From Actinocorallia populi (GTDB lineage: Bacteria > Actinomycetota > Actinomycetes > Streptosporangiales > Streptosporangiaceae), in NCBI RefSeq assembly GCF_002995495.1, contig NZ_PVZV01000003.1, positions 1 through 64,000 of the forward strand: 64,000 nt of DNA. The letters are read 5' to 3'. The notes beneath the pieces are model-generated. The model did not search any database and was not told where the DNA came from. It worked only from the letters and a program-made list of their open reading frames with translations. Within the stretch, counting starts at the first letter, position 1; the number at the start of each line of letters is the position of its first letter. Both the position numbers and the translations under genes were made by a program. This document shows positions 33,042 through 42,127 of this stretch, piece after piece.

Positions 33042-34247
33042 ATGGCCGACCAGGACGCGACCGAGACCGCGCTGTGCGAGCGTTACGCGGTCGCCGACGT
33101 CGACTCCCACATCATCGAACCCGCCGACCTGTGGACGTCCCGCATCCCGACGTCCAGGTGGGGCGACCTCGTCCCGCACGTGCGGTTCCACGAGCGGCGG
33201 CAGGAGGACGTCTGGTACATCGGCGACCACAAGCTGTACGGCGTGGGCGCCTTCGCCCAGGCGGGCTGGGCCGAGTTCCCCCCATCGCACCCCAAGCGCC
33301 TGTCGGAGGCGCTGCCCGCCGCGATCGACCCCAAGGAGCGCCTGGCCTACAACGACCGGGTGGGCGTCCACTACCAGGTGATGTATCCGAACATCGTCGG
33401 CTTCCACAGCCACCGGTTCCTCAACCAGATGCCGCGCGAACTGGCGACCCTGTGCGTCAAGGCCTACAACGACTGGGTCACCGAGTTCTGCTCCGCCGAC
33501 CCCAAGCGCCTCATCCCCATGATGATGCTCCCGTTCTGGGACATCGACGAGTCCGTCGCCGAGATGAAGCGCGCCCACGAGATGGGCCACAAGGGCGTCC
33601 TGTTCGCCGCCCGCTACGACAAGGTCGGCCTCCCCCGCCTCATCGACGACTACTGGGAGCCGCTGCTGGGCCAGGCCCAGGAGATGAACCTCAGCATGAA
33701 CTTCCACGTCGGCTTCCTCGCCAGCGACGAGGACCTCAAGGGCGCCGTCGACCAGTCCAAGAAGGAGGACTTCACCCGCGAGAGCTCCCTCGTCCTGCTC
33801 GGCAACGCCCAGAACATCGCCGAAGTGGTCCTGACCGGCGTCTGCCACCGCTACCCGGACCTGAAGTTCGTCTCCGTCGAGAACGGCGCCGGCTGGCTCC
33901 CGTTCTTCAGCGAGACCATGGACTGGCAGTGGCTGAACGTCGGCGCCCACAAGGACTACCCCGACCGCCTCCTGCCCAGCGAGTACATGAAGCGCCAGAT
34001 CTACGGCATGTTCTGGTTCGAACGCCAGTCCGTCCGCTCCGTCATCGACCAGCTCGGCGACAACCTCATGTTCGAGACCGACTTCCCCCACGCCACCAGC
34101 CTCTCCCCCGGCCCCGCCTCCGAGTCCCCCAGCCCCCGCGACGTCATGGAAACCGCCCTCGGCGGCCTCCCGGAGGACACCATCGGCAAGGTCCTCCAGC
34201 ACACGGCGACAAAGCTCTACAACCTGGAACCCCCGGTCCGAGGCTGA
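33042..34247 (+). CDS. Amidohydrolase family 2 protein
   Basis: A 401-residue TIM-barrel amidohydrolase, fourth of five paralogs. Marks are VADVDSHIIEPADLW at the start, MNFHVGFLASDED in the middle, VENGAGWLPFFSE, and FETDFPHATSLSPGP near the C-terminus. It shares the FETDFPH ending with the copy at 57427. The ATG at 33042 has AAGGAG 9 bp upstream; 15 further codons are open but lie over the operator. It is a single-gene unit and the last catabolic gene before the first unrelated island. Confidence 0.92.
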   Translation: MADQDATETALCERYAVADVDSHIIEPADLWTSRIPTSRWGDLVPHVRFHERRQEDVWYIGDHKLYGVGAFAQAGWAEFPPSHPKRLSEALPAAIDPKERLAYNDRVGVHYQVMYPNIVGFHSHRFLNQMPRELATLCVKAYNDWVTEFCSADPKRLIPMMMLPFWDIDESVAEMKRAHEMGHKGVLFAARYDKVGLPRLIDDYWEPLLGQAQEMNLSMNFHVGFLASDEDLKGAVDQSKKEDFTRESSLVLLGNAQNIAEVVLTGVCHRYPDLKFVSVENGAGWLPFFSETMDWQWLNVGAHKDYPDRLLPSEYMKRQIYGMFWFERQSVRSVIDQLGDNLMFETDFPHATSLSPGPASESPSPRDVMETALGGLPEDTIGKVLQHTATKLYNLEPPVRG

Positions 34248-34268
34248 CTCCGAAGGCGCTCCCCAGGC

Positions 34269-36143
34269 TTACGAGAGTCCGAGCAACGCCAGTGAGAGAG
34301 CACGAAGACGATCGTCGTCGGGGACGAGGGAGGTCGAGAAACACGGTTCGTCTTCGACGGTGCGACGCCGGGAATGCGCCCACTCATCGAGATGGGGGCG
34401 GATTCCCTCGGAAACAACCTCGGTCTCCAGCAGCCCCTCCAGCGCACGTATGCCGACCGGCGAGGGACCGGCCAACCCGGTCAGGACCGGGACGGCACAG
34501 GCGTGTGGGTCGCCGGTGATCCTGCGGTGCGCGTCGGCGGCGTGCAGGCGAGCCCACTCGTAGGAATGACCGAGGAACCTTTCGACACGTGGCAGGAGGG
34601 GTGCTCCGGCGGGACCGAGAAGCGCGGTGTCCTCCAGGAACCGGTGATTCGTGGAGAGGGCCAGCCGCTCCTCCAGCAGAACGATGGCCGGTTCCACGGG
34701 CCCGCCCGAGCGGGCCGCCGCGACCGCCGCGGCGACCGCGAGTTCCTCGGCACCGTCCCGGGCGATCTCGCCGAGCAGTACGGCGAGTTCGGCGTCCACC
34801 ACGCCCCAGCCGCCGAATCGTCTGACGGTCCGGGCGGAGACGCGGCGGGCGCGCAGCAGTTCCTTGAGCTCGGGCAGCAGCACGGCGACCGCTTCAGGCG
34901 TGAGCACGGCCAGGACCGCGTCCAGCTGGTCTCCCTCCCAGATCGGGCTCCACGGCACGTGCGCGCCGGGGACGGCCGCGCGGAGGGCGATCCGCTGGTG
35001 ATCGAGCCGGCCGGTACGGGCGGCGAGGACGGCCAGTGCGGCGGGGCGCGGGGCGGGCACTTCGGTGAGCAGGCGCTCGTCGCCCAAACCGCCGAGGGCG
35101 AACTGGGCCACGTGAGCCGCTTCCCCGTCCTCGCTGCGGGAGTACGCGAGCAGGACGTCGGCCAGCGCGGTGCGCGGTGGCCGGACGGTGCGCGGTGTCC
35201 AGCGCGCCAGCGTCTTCAGTGTCCGCGAATCCGCCCTCCGTTCCAGGGCCAGGCCGAGGAGTTCCACGGCCTCGTCCTCCCGGTCCCGCCACATGGCGGC
35301 GAGCCGCCCGGCCATGTCGGAGCCGCAGCCGTCGTGATCGCCTTCGTCTATCCACCGGCGTGCCACCGCCAGCGTGCTGTCGGGGTCTTCGTCGAGCACC
35401 TCGTCCATGCGGTCCCGGATGAAGCCGAGCCCGGGGAACGGCCCCCGATCCCACACCGTTCCGGAATGGCTTCCCGCCTCGGCCAAGACCTCCACGAGCG
35501 CCGGGGTATGCGGTGCGCCCTCCTTCTCCAGCAGCGTCAGCGCCGCCACAGCGCGTACGGCGGGCGACGGGTCGTCCAAGGCCTCGTGCAGGAGGCGGCC
35601 GACCTCTGGGTAGAAGCCGAGGCAGGTCAGCGCCAGCAGCACATCCGCACGGATCTCGGCCACCGGATCCGCCGCGTACCGACCAGCCAACGACTCCAGC
35701 ACGATCGGCACGGCATCACCGGCCGTCATCGACGCGAGGCGGATGACGGCGCGCCGAACGTCGGCGTCATCGTCGTGCAGGAACGGCAACAGTGCCGGCA
35801 TGGCGGACCCCACCAGAGCACGCCCCATCTCCTCGTATCCGCCGCACGCAGGCTCGCCTTCCCCGGCCGCTCCCGCAAGCATCCCCAGCACCTCCGCCCG
35901 CCGGTACGGAACGTGCACGGCGACATGCACCAGGAAGGGCACGGCCTCAACGGTGGCCGGATAGACCGATCCCTGATGCAGAAGGGCGGATTCCAGCTCG
36001 TCGAGGGCCTTGTCGTAGCGCCCCGGATCACCGGTGTACAGCTCTCGAAGCAGATCCGGAACGCCGCCCGCGTCGCCGTACGCGTGCCAGTGCGCCGCCC
36101 AGTCGACGGCCTCGAGTTCGTCAGGTGATCTCACGGTCAGCAC
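34269..36143 (-). CDS. HEAT-repeat protein
   Basis: A 624-residue helical-repeat protein, with no signal peptide or membrane segment. Repeats are visible as MPALLPFLHDDDADVRRAVIRLA, then IRADVLLALTCLGFYPEVG and VRAVAALTLLEKEG at about 40-residue spacing. Such scaffolds mediate protein-protein contact; no catalytic motif is seen. The GTG at 36143 has GAGGAGG 8 bp upstream and is preferred to the TTG seven codons earlier. GC at the third codon position is somewhat lower than in the catabolic genes. It is convergent with the amidohydrolase and has no cluster operator, so it is probably unrelated to the pathway. Confidence 0.85.
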   Translation of the reverse strand: MLTVRSPDELEAVDWAAHWHAYGDAGGVPDLLRELYTGDPGRYDKALDELESALLHQGSVYPATVEAVPFLVHVAVHVPYRRAEVLGMLAGAAGEGEPACGGYEEMGRALVGSAMPALLPFLHDDDADVRRAVIRLASMTAGDAVPIVLESLAGRYAADPVAEIRADVLLALTCLGFYPEVGRLLHEALDDPSPAVRAVAALTLLEKEGAPHTPALVEVLAEAGSHSGTVWDRGPFPGLGFIRDRMDEVLDEDPDSTLAVARRWIDEGDHDGCGSDMAGRLAAMWRDREDEAVELLGLALERRADSRTLKTLARWTPRTVRPPRTALADVLLAYSRSEDGEAAHVAQFALGGLGDERLLTEVPAPRPAALAVLAARTGRLDHQRIALRAAVPGAHVPWSPIWEGDQLDAVLAVLTPEAVAVLLPELKELLRARRVSARTVRRFGGWGVVDAELAVLLGEIARDGAEELAVAAAVAAARSGGPVEPAIVLLEERLALSTNHRFLEDTALLGPAGAPLLPRVERFLGHSYEWARLHAADAHRRITGDPHACAVPVLTGLAGPSPVGIRALEGLLETEVVSEGIRPHLDEWAHSRRRTVEDEPCFSTSLVPDDDRLRALSLALLGLS

Positions 36144-36208
36144 GGTAACCGCCTCCTCTGACAACGCCCGGCCCGTGCTTGGGAGGTGCGGCCTTCCGGG
36201 CGGTGTGG

Positions 36209-36301
36209 TCAGCGGTGGCGGCCGGAGCAGTAGAGGTCATGGAGTGCGGCGACGAGGACGGCGATCAGGAGGACGGTGCCGATGACGCCCAGGGAGGTCA
36301 C
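36209..36301 (-). CDS. Possible 30-residue membrane peptide
   Basis: A GTG at 36301 opens a 30-codon frame beginning VTSLGVIGTVLLIAVLVAAL, which is a single hydrophobic helix, and ending in a basic CSGRHR tail. Its start overlaps the stop of the frame at 36298 by the GTGA pattern common in this genome, which gives some support. It is too short to be sure. Confidence 0.35.
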   Translation of the reverse strand: MTSLGVIGTVLLIAVLVAALHDLYCSGRHR

Positions 36302-36594
36302 AGGGCCTCCTCGATCTCGGTCTGGGCGGCCAGGGCTTCGGCGAGGAGTTCGCAGGTGTCCTCGATGAGGGTCATGGCCGGGCCCGCGGTCAGTTCCTCG
36401 GGGGTGAGGTGGGAGCGGCCGAGGCGGGTGGCGATGAGGGCGGTGCCCTGTGTCGTGGGGCGGATCAGCCAGGACGGGTGGAGGGTGCGGAGCGTTTCCC
36501 ACTGCCGGTTCGTGTGCGGGTCCTCTGGTCGCGGGTCGGGTTCGTCGCGACCAGGGTGCGGGCGGGCGGTGGTCTGCCGGCTCTTTCCGAACGG
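36298..36594 (-). pseudogene. Possible small ORF or gene remnant without a start codon
   Basis: An uninterrupted frame with protein-like composition, including RQWETLRTLHPSWLIRP and LTPEELTAGPAMTLIEDT, runs from the preceding stop at 36595 to TGA at 36298. The only ATG is at 36375, too late to include the plausible part, and no GTG or TTG lies upstream. It may be a decayed gene or part of the disrupted gene to its right. No family was recognised. Confidence 0.3.
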
Positions 36595-37399
36595 TCAGCA
36601 GCCGGGCGGGACGGTGGTGTCGGCGCTCATGGTGATCCCGGTCCCGGGTTTCGGGTCGAAACGGGGCTGGACGGTGGCGGGGTCGGGGATCACAGGGGCG
36701 GGGACGGGAACGCCGAAGTCGGTGTAGGTGATGAGGGTGTCGGACGTCAGTCCGGCTGCGACGCGTGTGGTGGGGCCGGTGTGGAGGGGGCGCAGGTCAT
36801 AGCGGAGCAGGGTGCCGGTGGTCTCGTCGAGGTACAGGTCGATCACGAGGGTGGCGGCGGGGCAGTGGGGGTCCGGCATGCGGGCGATGGTCTGCTTGCG
36901 GAACATGTCGACCAGGCCGGTGAACCTGCCGGCGGGACGTCCGCGCACGGTGGTCGTGCCTTCGTCGTGGACGTAGGTGAGCGCGCGCTCGTAGCTCGTC
37001 CAGGTGATCCATTCCACGGCGTCCAGGACCCGCCACGGCTGCCGGGAGTCAGGCGGATGGTCGGGGTGTACTGGTCGTCGCCGTTCAGGACGGTCTCGAT
37101 CCGTGAGGTCCGCAGGGTGCCGTCGCCGCCGCGGTCGGCGCTGGTCCCGGTGATCCGGCCGATCCTGGCGCGGTAGTCCATCAGCCCGGTCGTCTCCCGG
37201 CTCTTCAGCGTCCTGTGCTCGTCGCGCACCTCGGTCCTCTGCTCCTGGCGGGTGCTCGTACGGTTCCCCGTCCAGCCGTGGAAGGCGGCGAGCGCCTTCC
37301 TTTCGCGTTCGCTCGCCGCCGGAAGAACGGTGTGCTCGGACCGGCAGGCGTTCCCAACGCCAGCAGCATGACCATCAGAACACAGCGGATCCGCGACAT
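36595..37399 (-). pseudogene. Frameshifted secreted/lipoprotein-like gene
   Basis: Three overlapping minus-strand frames look like one protein broken twice. The first, from ATG at 37399, is a signal sequence (MSRIRCVLMVMLLALG). A shift near 37350 moves to GNACRSEHTVLPAASERERK, which would supply a lipobox-like Cys. The second frame continues through TLRTSRIETVLNGDD to LTPGSR. A second shift near 37035-37045 leads to QPWRVLDAVEWITWTSYERA and on to the TGA at 36595. Reconstructed length is about 265 residues. It resembles actinobacterial secreted proteins of unknown function. Either the gene is decaying or the sequence has two indel errors. Confidence 0.6.
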
Positions 37400-37706
37400 G
37401 TCCACCCTTCAGCCGACACACAACGAAAGGATAATTTCAGACCGGATAGTTCACCGTTCCGCCGATTCACCTGAGGGCGATCAGGCCCGTTTGCCAAGAA
37501 CGGGCCCTTTTCTCTTTGCCGTTCTCCCGTTTCGCGACTTCCGCGAAGCAATGCATGGCCAAGGGCAAGGACTCCTGGTGGCGTGTCATCAAGCGAAACT
37601 CGAACCGTTCAGGGGTTCTGACATGGCGCTTCCGCCGATGGCCGCGGGAGAAGCAGCGATCGACGCCGAACAGTCGACCGATGTCTCTCATCCGGACGGC
37701 GCACGC
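37400..37706. other. Non-coding interval between pseudogene and STAND ATPase
   Basis: No convincing gene is seen. The stretch is less GC-rich than the rest. A hairpin at 37484-37506 (GGCCCGTT, 7-base loop, AACGGGCC) is followed on the plus strand by CTTTTCTCTTT. It looks like a rho-independent terminator pointing right, although no plus-strand gene ends here. Confidence 0.4.
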
Positions 37707-40094
37707 TCAAGGCGGTCCCTCTGCCTGGTCGATTCGCGAGCGCACTTCTGCGGCCAGGGGCGAAGCGACGTCCTCCAGCAGAACGAGGGCACGCCGCAGA
37801 TGAAGGACTCCTTCGTCCCGCCGGCCGAGCTCGAGGGAGAGGTCTCCCAGAGCTCTTTCGGTATCGGCTTCCTTGCGCTTGTCTCCGAGCGTTCTGTACA
37901 CGTCCAGGCAGTTCTCCAGATGGGAAAGAGCCGTGGACTCCTGGCCGGTCTCTACGTACGCGACTCCCAAGCTGTACAGCGCGTCGGCCTCCCCCAGCCG
38001 GTCTCCCAGCTCGCGGTAGGTAAGAAGAATCCCTTGCAGATCCTCTAGAGCTCGAGCTCCGAGACCGGACATGACCCGAACGTCCGCGATACCGTGCAGC
38101 ACGCGTGCTTCACCCACCGCGTCACCCAGTTCGCGGTAGACCGGAAGGACGGCCTGGTAATGGTCCACGGCTTCCGGCCCGCGGCCGGAGAGACGGTGCG
38201 TGTCCGCGATGCTGTGCCTGGCGCGTGCCTCTGCGAGGCGGTTGCCCGCGCCCTGGTAGGAGGCGAGGGCCTGCTCGTAGATGTCTATGGCGGTGCCATA
38301 GCGCAGCTGCATGCGCTCCAGATCACCGATGGAGTGCAGGACTCTCGCCTCGTGGTGCGCGTCGTCGAGTTCCCTGTAGATGTTCAACGCCTGCTGATAG
38401 AGCGTCAACGCCTTCTCGTGGTCGCAGGTGAGCCGGGCGATGTCGCCCTCGAGGAACCTCATGTCGGCGCCGCAGGCTCGGTCCCCGAGTTCATCGCACC
38501 ATCGCGCCGCTCTGTGACACAGTTCCGCTGCGTCGGTCCAGTATCCCTTGAGCCGCAGGAAGTAGGCCATGGCGCGGGCCAGACGGGCGGCGCGTGCTCC
38601 TTCACCGGCGTTCACCGCAAGTTCCACGCAGGCGTGCACGGTGGGCCGCTCGTTCTCCAACCATGCGACGGCCTCCGTGTGGTCGGAGAACGACGGCAGG
38701 ACCGCCGGACTCATATCGACCGCGTCCTCCATGTCCCGGAAGCCGAGAAGGTTGATGATCCTGTCGACCCGGATCGTCATCACCGTGTAGTAATCGATGA
38801 GCCGGTTCCTGGCTGCGATGATCTCGCCGGGTGTGTCCTCGCCCGCGCGGTGCCTCGCGTACTCCCGTACGAGGTCGTGCAGTTGGTAGCGCCGGTACAT
38901 GGGTTCTTCGAGCAGGTTCTGGTCGACGAGAGCGTCCAGCCGCCCGGCGGCCTCGGCGACCGTCGCACCGTCGAGCGCGGCGGCGGCATGGACTCCGAAG
39001 TCATGGTCGGGGTGAAGCGCCAGCCTGCGCAGGAAACGTCTCTGCTCCTGATCGAGCGATTCATATGAAAGGTCGAAAGCAGACATCAGCACTTCATGCC
39101 CCATTAGCACCGCTTCACGCCCAAATCGGTCGGCAGTCAGCTCTGCGAGCAGATCCTGGACGCTCCAGGCGGGGTGGAGGACGAACTGCCTGGCGACGAG
39201 CCGCAGAGCCAAAGGCAGGTGACCGCAACGAGAGGCGATGTCCTGCAGTTCGTTTGCGGCGCCCGCCACTCGTTCCCGGTCCGTGGACCGGGTCAGGAGC
39301 CTGATGGCGTCGCGGTCGTCGAAAGTACCCAGCACTATGGTGCAGCCCCCGTCCACGACCATGCGGCGGCGGCTTGTGACGATCACCGTGCTCGGGCCGG
39401 AGGGAAGGAGAGCCAGCACCTGGTCGGCATCGGCGGCGTTGTCGAGAAGAAGCAGGATCCGGGAATCCGCGGTCTCCGAGCGCCACAGCGAAGCCCGCTC
39501 CTCCAGAGTCTCGGGAATCTGCCGGGCCGGGATGCCCAGCGCGCCCAACAGCGCCTCCAGCGCTCGTTCCACTGTTACCGGCGGTCGATCCGTGCTACAT
39601 GCGTGCAGGTTGAGGAAATACCTGCCGTCCGGGTGCGCACCCGCGATCCGGTGTGCGGCCCGCACCGCGAGCACGGTCTTGCCGACTCCCGCCATTCCAC
39701 TGATCGTGCAGACGGCGGGCGGGCCGGAACCCGTATGCCGTGGGCTGCCTTCTATCCGCGCCAGTTCTTCTTCCCGGTCGACGAAGTCCATGAGGTCGGA
39801 GGGAAGGCCGTGCCGTATCCGCACGGGGATGGCGGAGGCGATCTGCGCCGCTTGGGCCGGCCCGAGCAGTTGTTCACCCCTGACACCGGCGATCTCCCGC
39901 TGAGAACGCTGCGCCTGCGACAGGCCCACCGCCGCCACGACCAGACCGGCCGTTCCCATGAAAGCACCCACCACGCTGCCGAGCTGGTCCGCCGTTTCCA
40001 GGCCCAGGTATACGACCAGCGTGCCGAACCCAGTCACCGACAGCCCTATGGCCACCACCGACAGAACGATGACGATCCGACGCCGTATGGACAC
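37707..40094 (-). CDS. Membrane-anchored NB-ARC/TPR STAND ATPase
   Basis: A 795-residue signal-transduction NTPase. Two hydrophobic segments (about residues 7-30 and 37-59) place the N-terminus in the membrane. The P-loop GMAGVGKT is at 133-140, the Walker B strand is RILLLLDNAAD, the sensor is TVIVTSRRR, and the GLPL-like motif is CGHLPLALRL. A winged-helix region (YQLHDLVREYAR) follows, and about six tetratricopeptide repeats fill residues 520-780 (for example EARVLHSIGDLERM and EARARHSIADTHRL). GTG at 40094, with GGAAG 8 bp before it, is preferred to an upstream TTG. Soluble relatives are SARP-type regulators or defence ATPases; this one lacks a DNA-binding or effector domain, so its output is unclear. 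Confidence 0.88.
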   Translation of the reverse strand: MSIRRRIVIVLSVVAIGLSVTGFGTLVVYLGLETADQLGSVVGAFMGTAGLVVAAVGLSQAQRSQREIAGVRGEQLLGPAQAAQIASAIPVRIRHGLPSDLMDFVDREEELARIEGSPRHTGSGPPAVCTISGMAGVGKTVLAVRAAHRIAGAHPDGRYFLNLHACSTDRPPVTVERALEALLGALGIPARQIPETLEERASLWRSETADSRILLLLDNAADADQVLALLPSGPSTVIVTSRRRMVVDGGCTIVLGTFDDRDAIRLLTRSTDRERVAGAANELQDIASRCGHLPLALRLVARQFVLHPAWSVQDLLAELTADRFGREAVLMGHEVLMSAFDLSYESLDQEQRRFLRRLALHPDHDFGVHAAAALDGATVAEAAGRLDALVDQNLLEEPMYRRYQLHDLVREYARHRAGEDTPGEIIAARNRLIDYYTVMTIRVDRIINLLGFRDMEDAVDMSPAVLPSFSDHTEAVAWLENERPTVHACVELAVNAGEGARAARLARAMAYFLRLKGYWTDAAELCHRAARWCDELGDRACGADMRFLEGDIARLTCDHEKALTLYQQALNIYRELDDAHHEARVLHSIGDLERMQLRYGTAIDIYEQALASYQGAGNRLAEARARHSIADTHRLSGRGPEAVDHYQAVLPVYRELGDAVGEARVLHGIADVRVMSGLGARALEDLQGILLTYRELGDRLGEADALYSLGVAYVETGQESTALSHLENCLDVYRTLGDKRKEADTERALGDLSLELGRRDEGVLHLRRALVLLEDVASPLAAEVRSRIDQAEGPP

Positions 40095-40174
40095 CGCGCA
40101 ATCTTCCGCCCCCGCCAAACCGGAAGGGAACAAGGTCCGGCAAAAAGTCCACAACCGGCAATATTTTCCTTTAC

Positions 40175-40187
40175 CCTTGGTCCAAGG
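40175..40187. promoter_or_regulatory. Inverted repeat upstream of the STAND ATPase
   Basis: CCTTGG-T-CCAAGG, a perfect 6-1-6 repeat, 80 bp upstream of the ATPase start and 97 bp before the divergent small gene at 40285. A possible operator. Confidence 0.35.
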
Positions 40188-40284
40188 TGTATCGGCCGTC
40201 GCGCACCTCGACTTCTGCTTCTTTCACGACCGCCCGCGAAGTGGCGGCAGAGCCCATGACAGGGGCTCCCAGGAGGGGCCGGTC

Positions 40285-40548
40285 ATGCGGAGCACGATTT
40301 TCGGAGAAGGCGGAACATTCGTCCGGCTGTGGGGGCACCTCAGCGACACCGGCCATGCGCCGATCCTGCTGCCCGGATTCCCCGAGTACCGCGAGCGAGA
40401 GCCGGGAGCCGAATCCATCAAGCTGTTCTGCGGACTGCTTCTGAACGGCCTGTTCCAGACCCCGGACACGATCCAAACGATCATGCAGATGGTCAACGAA
40501 CCCTCGACCGCCGCAGAGCAGACGACCGAAAGGCTGGATTCGCCGTAA
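40285..40548 (+). CDS. Small protein of unknown function, upstream of DUF397 gene
   Basis: An 87-residue protein with no recognised family. Its start MRSTIFGEGGTFVRLWGHL has AGGAGG 8 bp upstream, and third codon positions are mostly G or C, both supporting a real gene. A 101-residue frame on the opposite strand (40171-40476) has no ribosome site and was judged a shadow. It lies 76 bp before a DUF397 gene. DUF397 genes usually follow a helix-turn-helix regulator of about 280 residues, which is absent here. Confidence 0.55.
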   Translation: MRSTIFGEGGTFVRLWGHLSDTGHAPILLPGFPEYREREPGAESIKLFCGLLLNGLFQTPDTIQTIMQMVNEPSTAAEQTTERLDSP

Positions 40549-40624
40549 CGTTTGACCTGATTCAAGGCTACGCCCTACGGGAAAGCGACTCCCTTGTCTT
40601 GATCAGGACCGTGTTGGAGGAACT

Positions 40625-40825
40625 ATGAGGCAGAGCTCTGAGCCGCAGTGGCGCAAGAGCAGCCGCAGCAGCCACGAGGGGGGCAACTGCGTAGAGGTCG
40701 CAGAGCTGTCCGGCAAGATCGGCGTACGCGACTCCAAAAACCCTTCCACACACATGCACGCGTTCGAAAGAACCGCTTTTCGAGCCTTCCTGCACGCGGT
40801 CAGGACAGGCCGCCGCCACGGGTAA
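40625..40825 (+). CDS. DUF397 domain protein
   Basis: A 66-residue member of the DUF397 family: WRKSSRSSHEGGNCVEVAEL, then IGVRDSKNP and FRAFLHAVRTGR. These small proteins are common in Streptomyces and Streptosporangiales, where they usually pair with an XRE-type regulator as in the BldB/WhiJ-like systems. GGAGG lies before the ATG. No XRE partner is adjacent in this window. The presence of the family supports the taxonomic placement. Confidence 0.93.
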   Translation: MRQSSEPQWRKSSRSSHEGGNCVEVAELSGKIGVRDSKNPSTHMHAFERTAFRAFLHAVRTGRRHG

Positions 40826-40872
40826 GTCCGCTTACCTGCGAGCCCGTCCTCACACGTTCCTGAAAGAAGGGC

Positions 40873-40889
40873 AGGCTTCTCGAGAGCCT
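40873..40889. terminator. Weak hairpin between convergent DUF397 and P450 genes
   Basis: AGGCT...AGCCT with a short loop, followed by TTCCTT, between stops at 40825 and 40904. A modest stem only. Confidence 0.35.
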
Positions 40890-40903
40890 TTCCTTCGAAC
40901 GGT

Positions 40904-42088
40904 TCAGGGGAGGCGGACCGGGAGGGTTGCCCAGCCTCGGACGGTGGAGGTGGGGGCGAGTTCGGCGGCGGCGGTGTCGACCTCCCATTCGGGGAAGCGC
41001 TTGAGGATCTCCTCCAGGACTATGCGGCCCTCGAGGCGGGCGAGGGCGGCGCCGAGGCAGAAGTGGGCGCCCTTGCCGAAGGTGAGGGTCTGGCCGGGTC
41101 TGCGGTGGATGTCGAAGGTGTCGCCGTCGGGGAAGCGGCGGTCGTCGCGGTTGGCGGAGCCGGTCAGGAAGAGCATGGAGCTGCCCGCGGGGACGACCTG
41201 GCCGTGGAGTTCCACGTCCCGGGTCATGTAGCGGGCCATGTGGTGGGCGGGGGGCTCGTAGCGCAGGAGCTCCTCGATGGCGGCCGGGATGAGGGCGGGG
41301 TCGGCGGCGAGTTCGCGGCGCTGGGCGGGGTGGTCGGCCAGGACCTTGCCGGTCCAGCCGATGAGGCGGTTGGTGGTCTCGTTGCCGGCGCCGGCGACCA
41401 CGGTGACGTAGGTGAGGATCTCCTCGCGGGTCAGCCTTCGGCGGGTACCGGTCTCGTCCTCGAACTCGGCCTGGAGCAGGTCGGTCATGATGTCGTCGGA
41501 GGGGTTGTCGGCGCGCCAGTCGATGTACTGGCCGAAGGCCTCGCCCGCCAGGAAGTCGAGGTCGAGTTCCATGGGCTTGCCCTCCTCGGTGCGGAGGTTG
41601 TCGTCGACCCGGTCGCGGATGGCCTCCTGGTCGGCCTCGGGGATGCCCAGGAGCATGCCGATCGTGCGCATGGGGACCTGGGCGCCGAGGTCGGCGATGA
41701 AGTCGAAGCCGTCGGCTCCGGTCAGGCGGTCCAGGCTGCGGGCGCAGAAGTCGCGGATCTTCGGCTCCAGGGCGAGCACCTTGCGGGGGGTGAAGATGCC
41801 GGAGAGCAGTTTGCGGTGGACGGTGTGCAGCGGCGGGTCCTCGAAGATGATCACGCCGGGCGGGAACTCCATGTCCGCCTTGATCAGCTCGAGGATCGCG
41901 CCCCGGCCCGAGATGAAGGTCCTCGTGTCGTTCAGGCCCGCCTCGGCGTCGTCGAACCGGCTGACCGCGTAGAAGCCGTGCTTCTCGTTGTAGTACAGGG
42001 GCGCCTCCTCCCGCAGCCTCCGGTACACCGGGTACGGGTCGGCGTCGATCCCGACGTCATATGGGTCGTAGTAGACGTCGTCGGCCAT
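40904..42088 (-). CDS. Cytochrome P450
   Basis: A 394-residue P450. The haem loop is FGKGAHFCLGAALAR with C344, the I-helix is VAGAGNETTNRL with the normal Glu/Thr pair, and the ExxR helix is EELLRYEPPAHH. The N-terminal DPYPVYRRLREEAPLYYN is typical of soluble bacterial P450s. GAGGAG precedes the ATG. It is the second gene of an operon with the D-aminoacylase-like gene (40 bp gap) and has no ferredoxin beside it, so it may use the orphan ferredoxin at 15914 or another. Confidence 0.95.
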   Translation of the reverse strand: MADDVYYDPYDVGIDADPYPVYRRLREEAPLYYNEKHGFYAVSRFDDAEAGLNDTRTFISGRGAILELIKADMEFPPGVIIFEDPPLHTVHRKLLSGIFTPRKVLALEPKIRDFCARSLDRLTGADGFDFIADLGAQVPMRTIGMLLGIPEADQEAIRDRVDDNLRTEEGKPMELDLDFLAGEAFGQYIDWRADNPSDDIMTDLLQAEFEDETGTRRRLTREEILTYVTVVAGAGNETTNRLIGWTGKVLADHPAQRRELAADPALIPAAIEELLRYEPPAHHMARYMTRDVELHGQVVPAGSSMLFLTGSANRDDRRFPDGDTFDIHRRPGQTLTFGKGAHFCLGAALARLEGRIVLEEILKRFPEWEVDTAAAELAPTSTVRGWATLPVRLP

Positions 42089-42127
42089 GGGGGTCTCCTC
42101 TTCGGGGCGGGTGGTGCCGGTTCTGTC

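Noticed and set aside
36595-37399. Programmed frameshift instead of pseudogene
   Set aside because: No slippery heptamer is apparent at either shift, and two shifts in one short gene make decay or sequencing error more likely.
37467-37803. Small frames on both strands in the gap at 37400-37706
   Set aside because: Compositions are not protein-like, no ribosome sites are seen, and one overlaps the end of the STAND ATPase.
40171-40476. 101-residue minus-strand frame
   Set aside because: No ribosome site, no recognisable family, and it overlaps the plus-strand gene at 40285, which has a good ribosome site and codon pattern.
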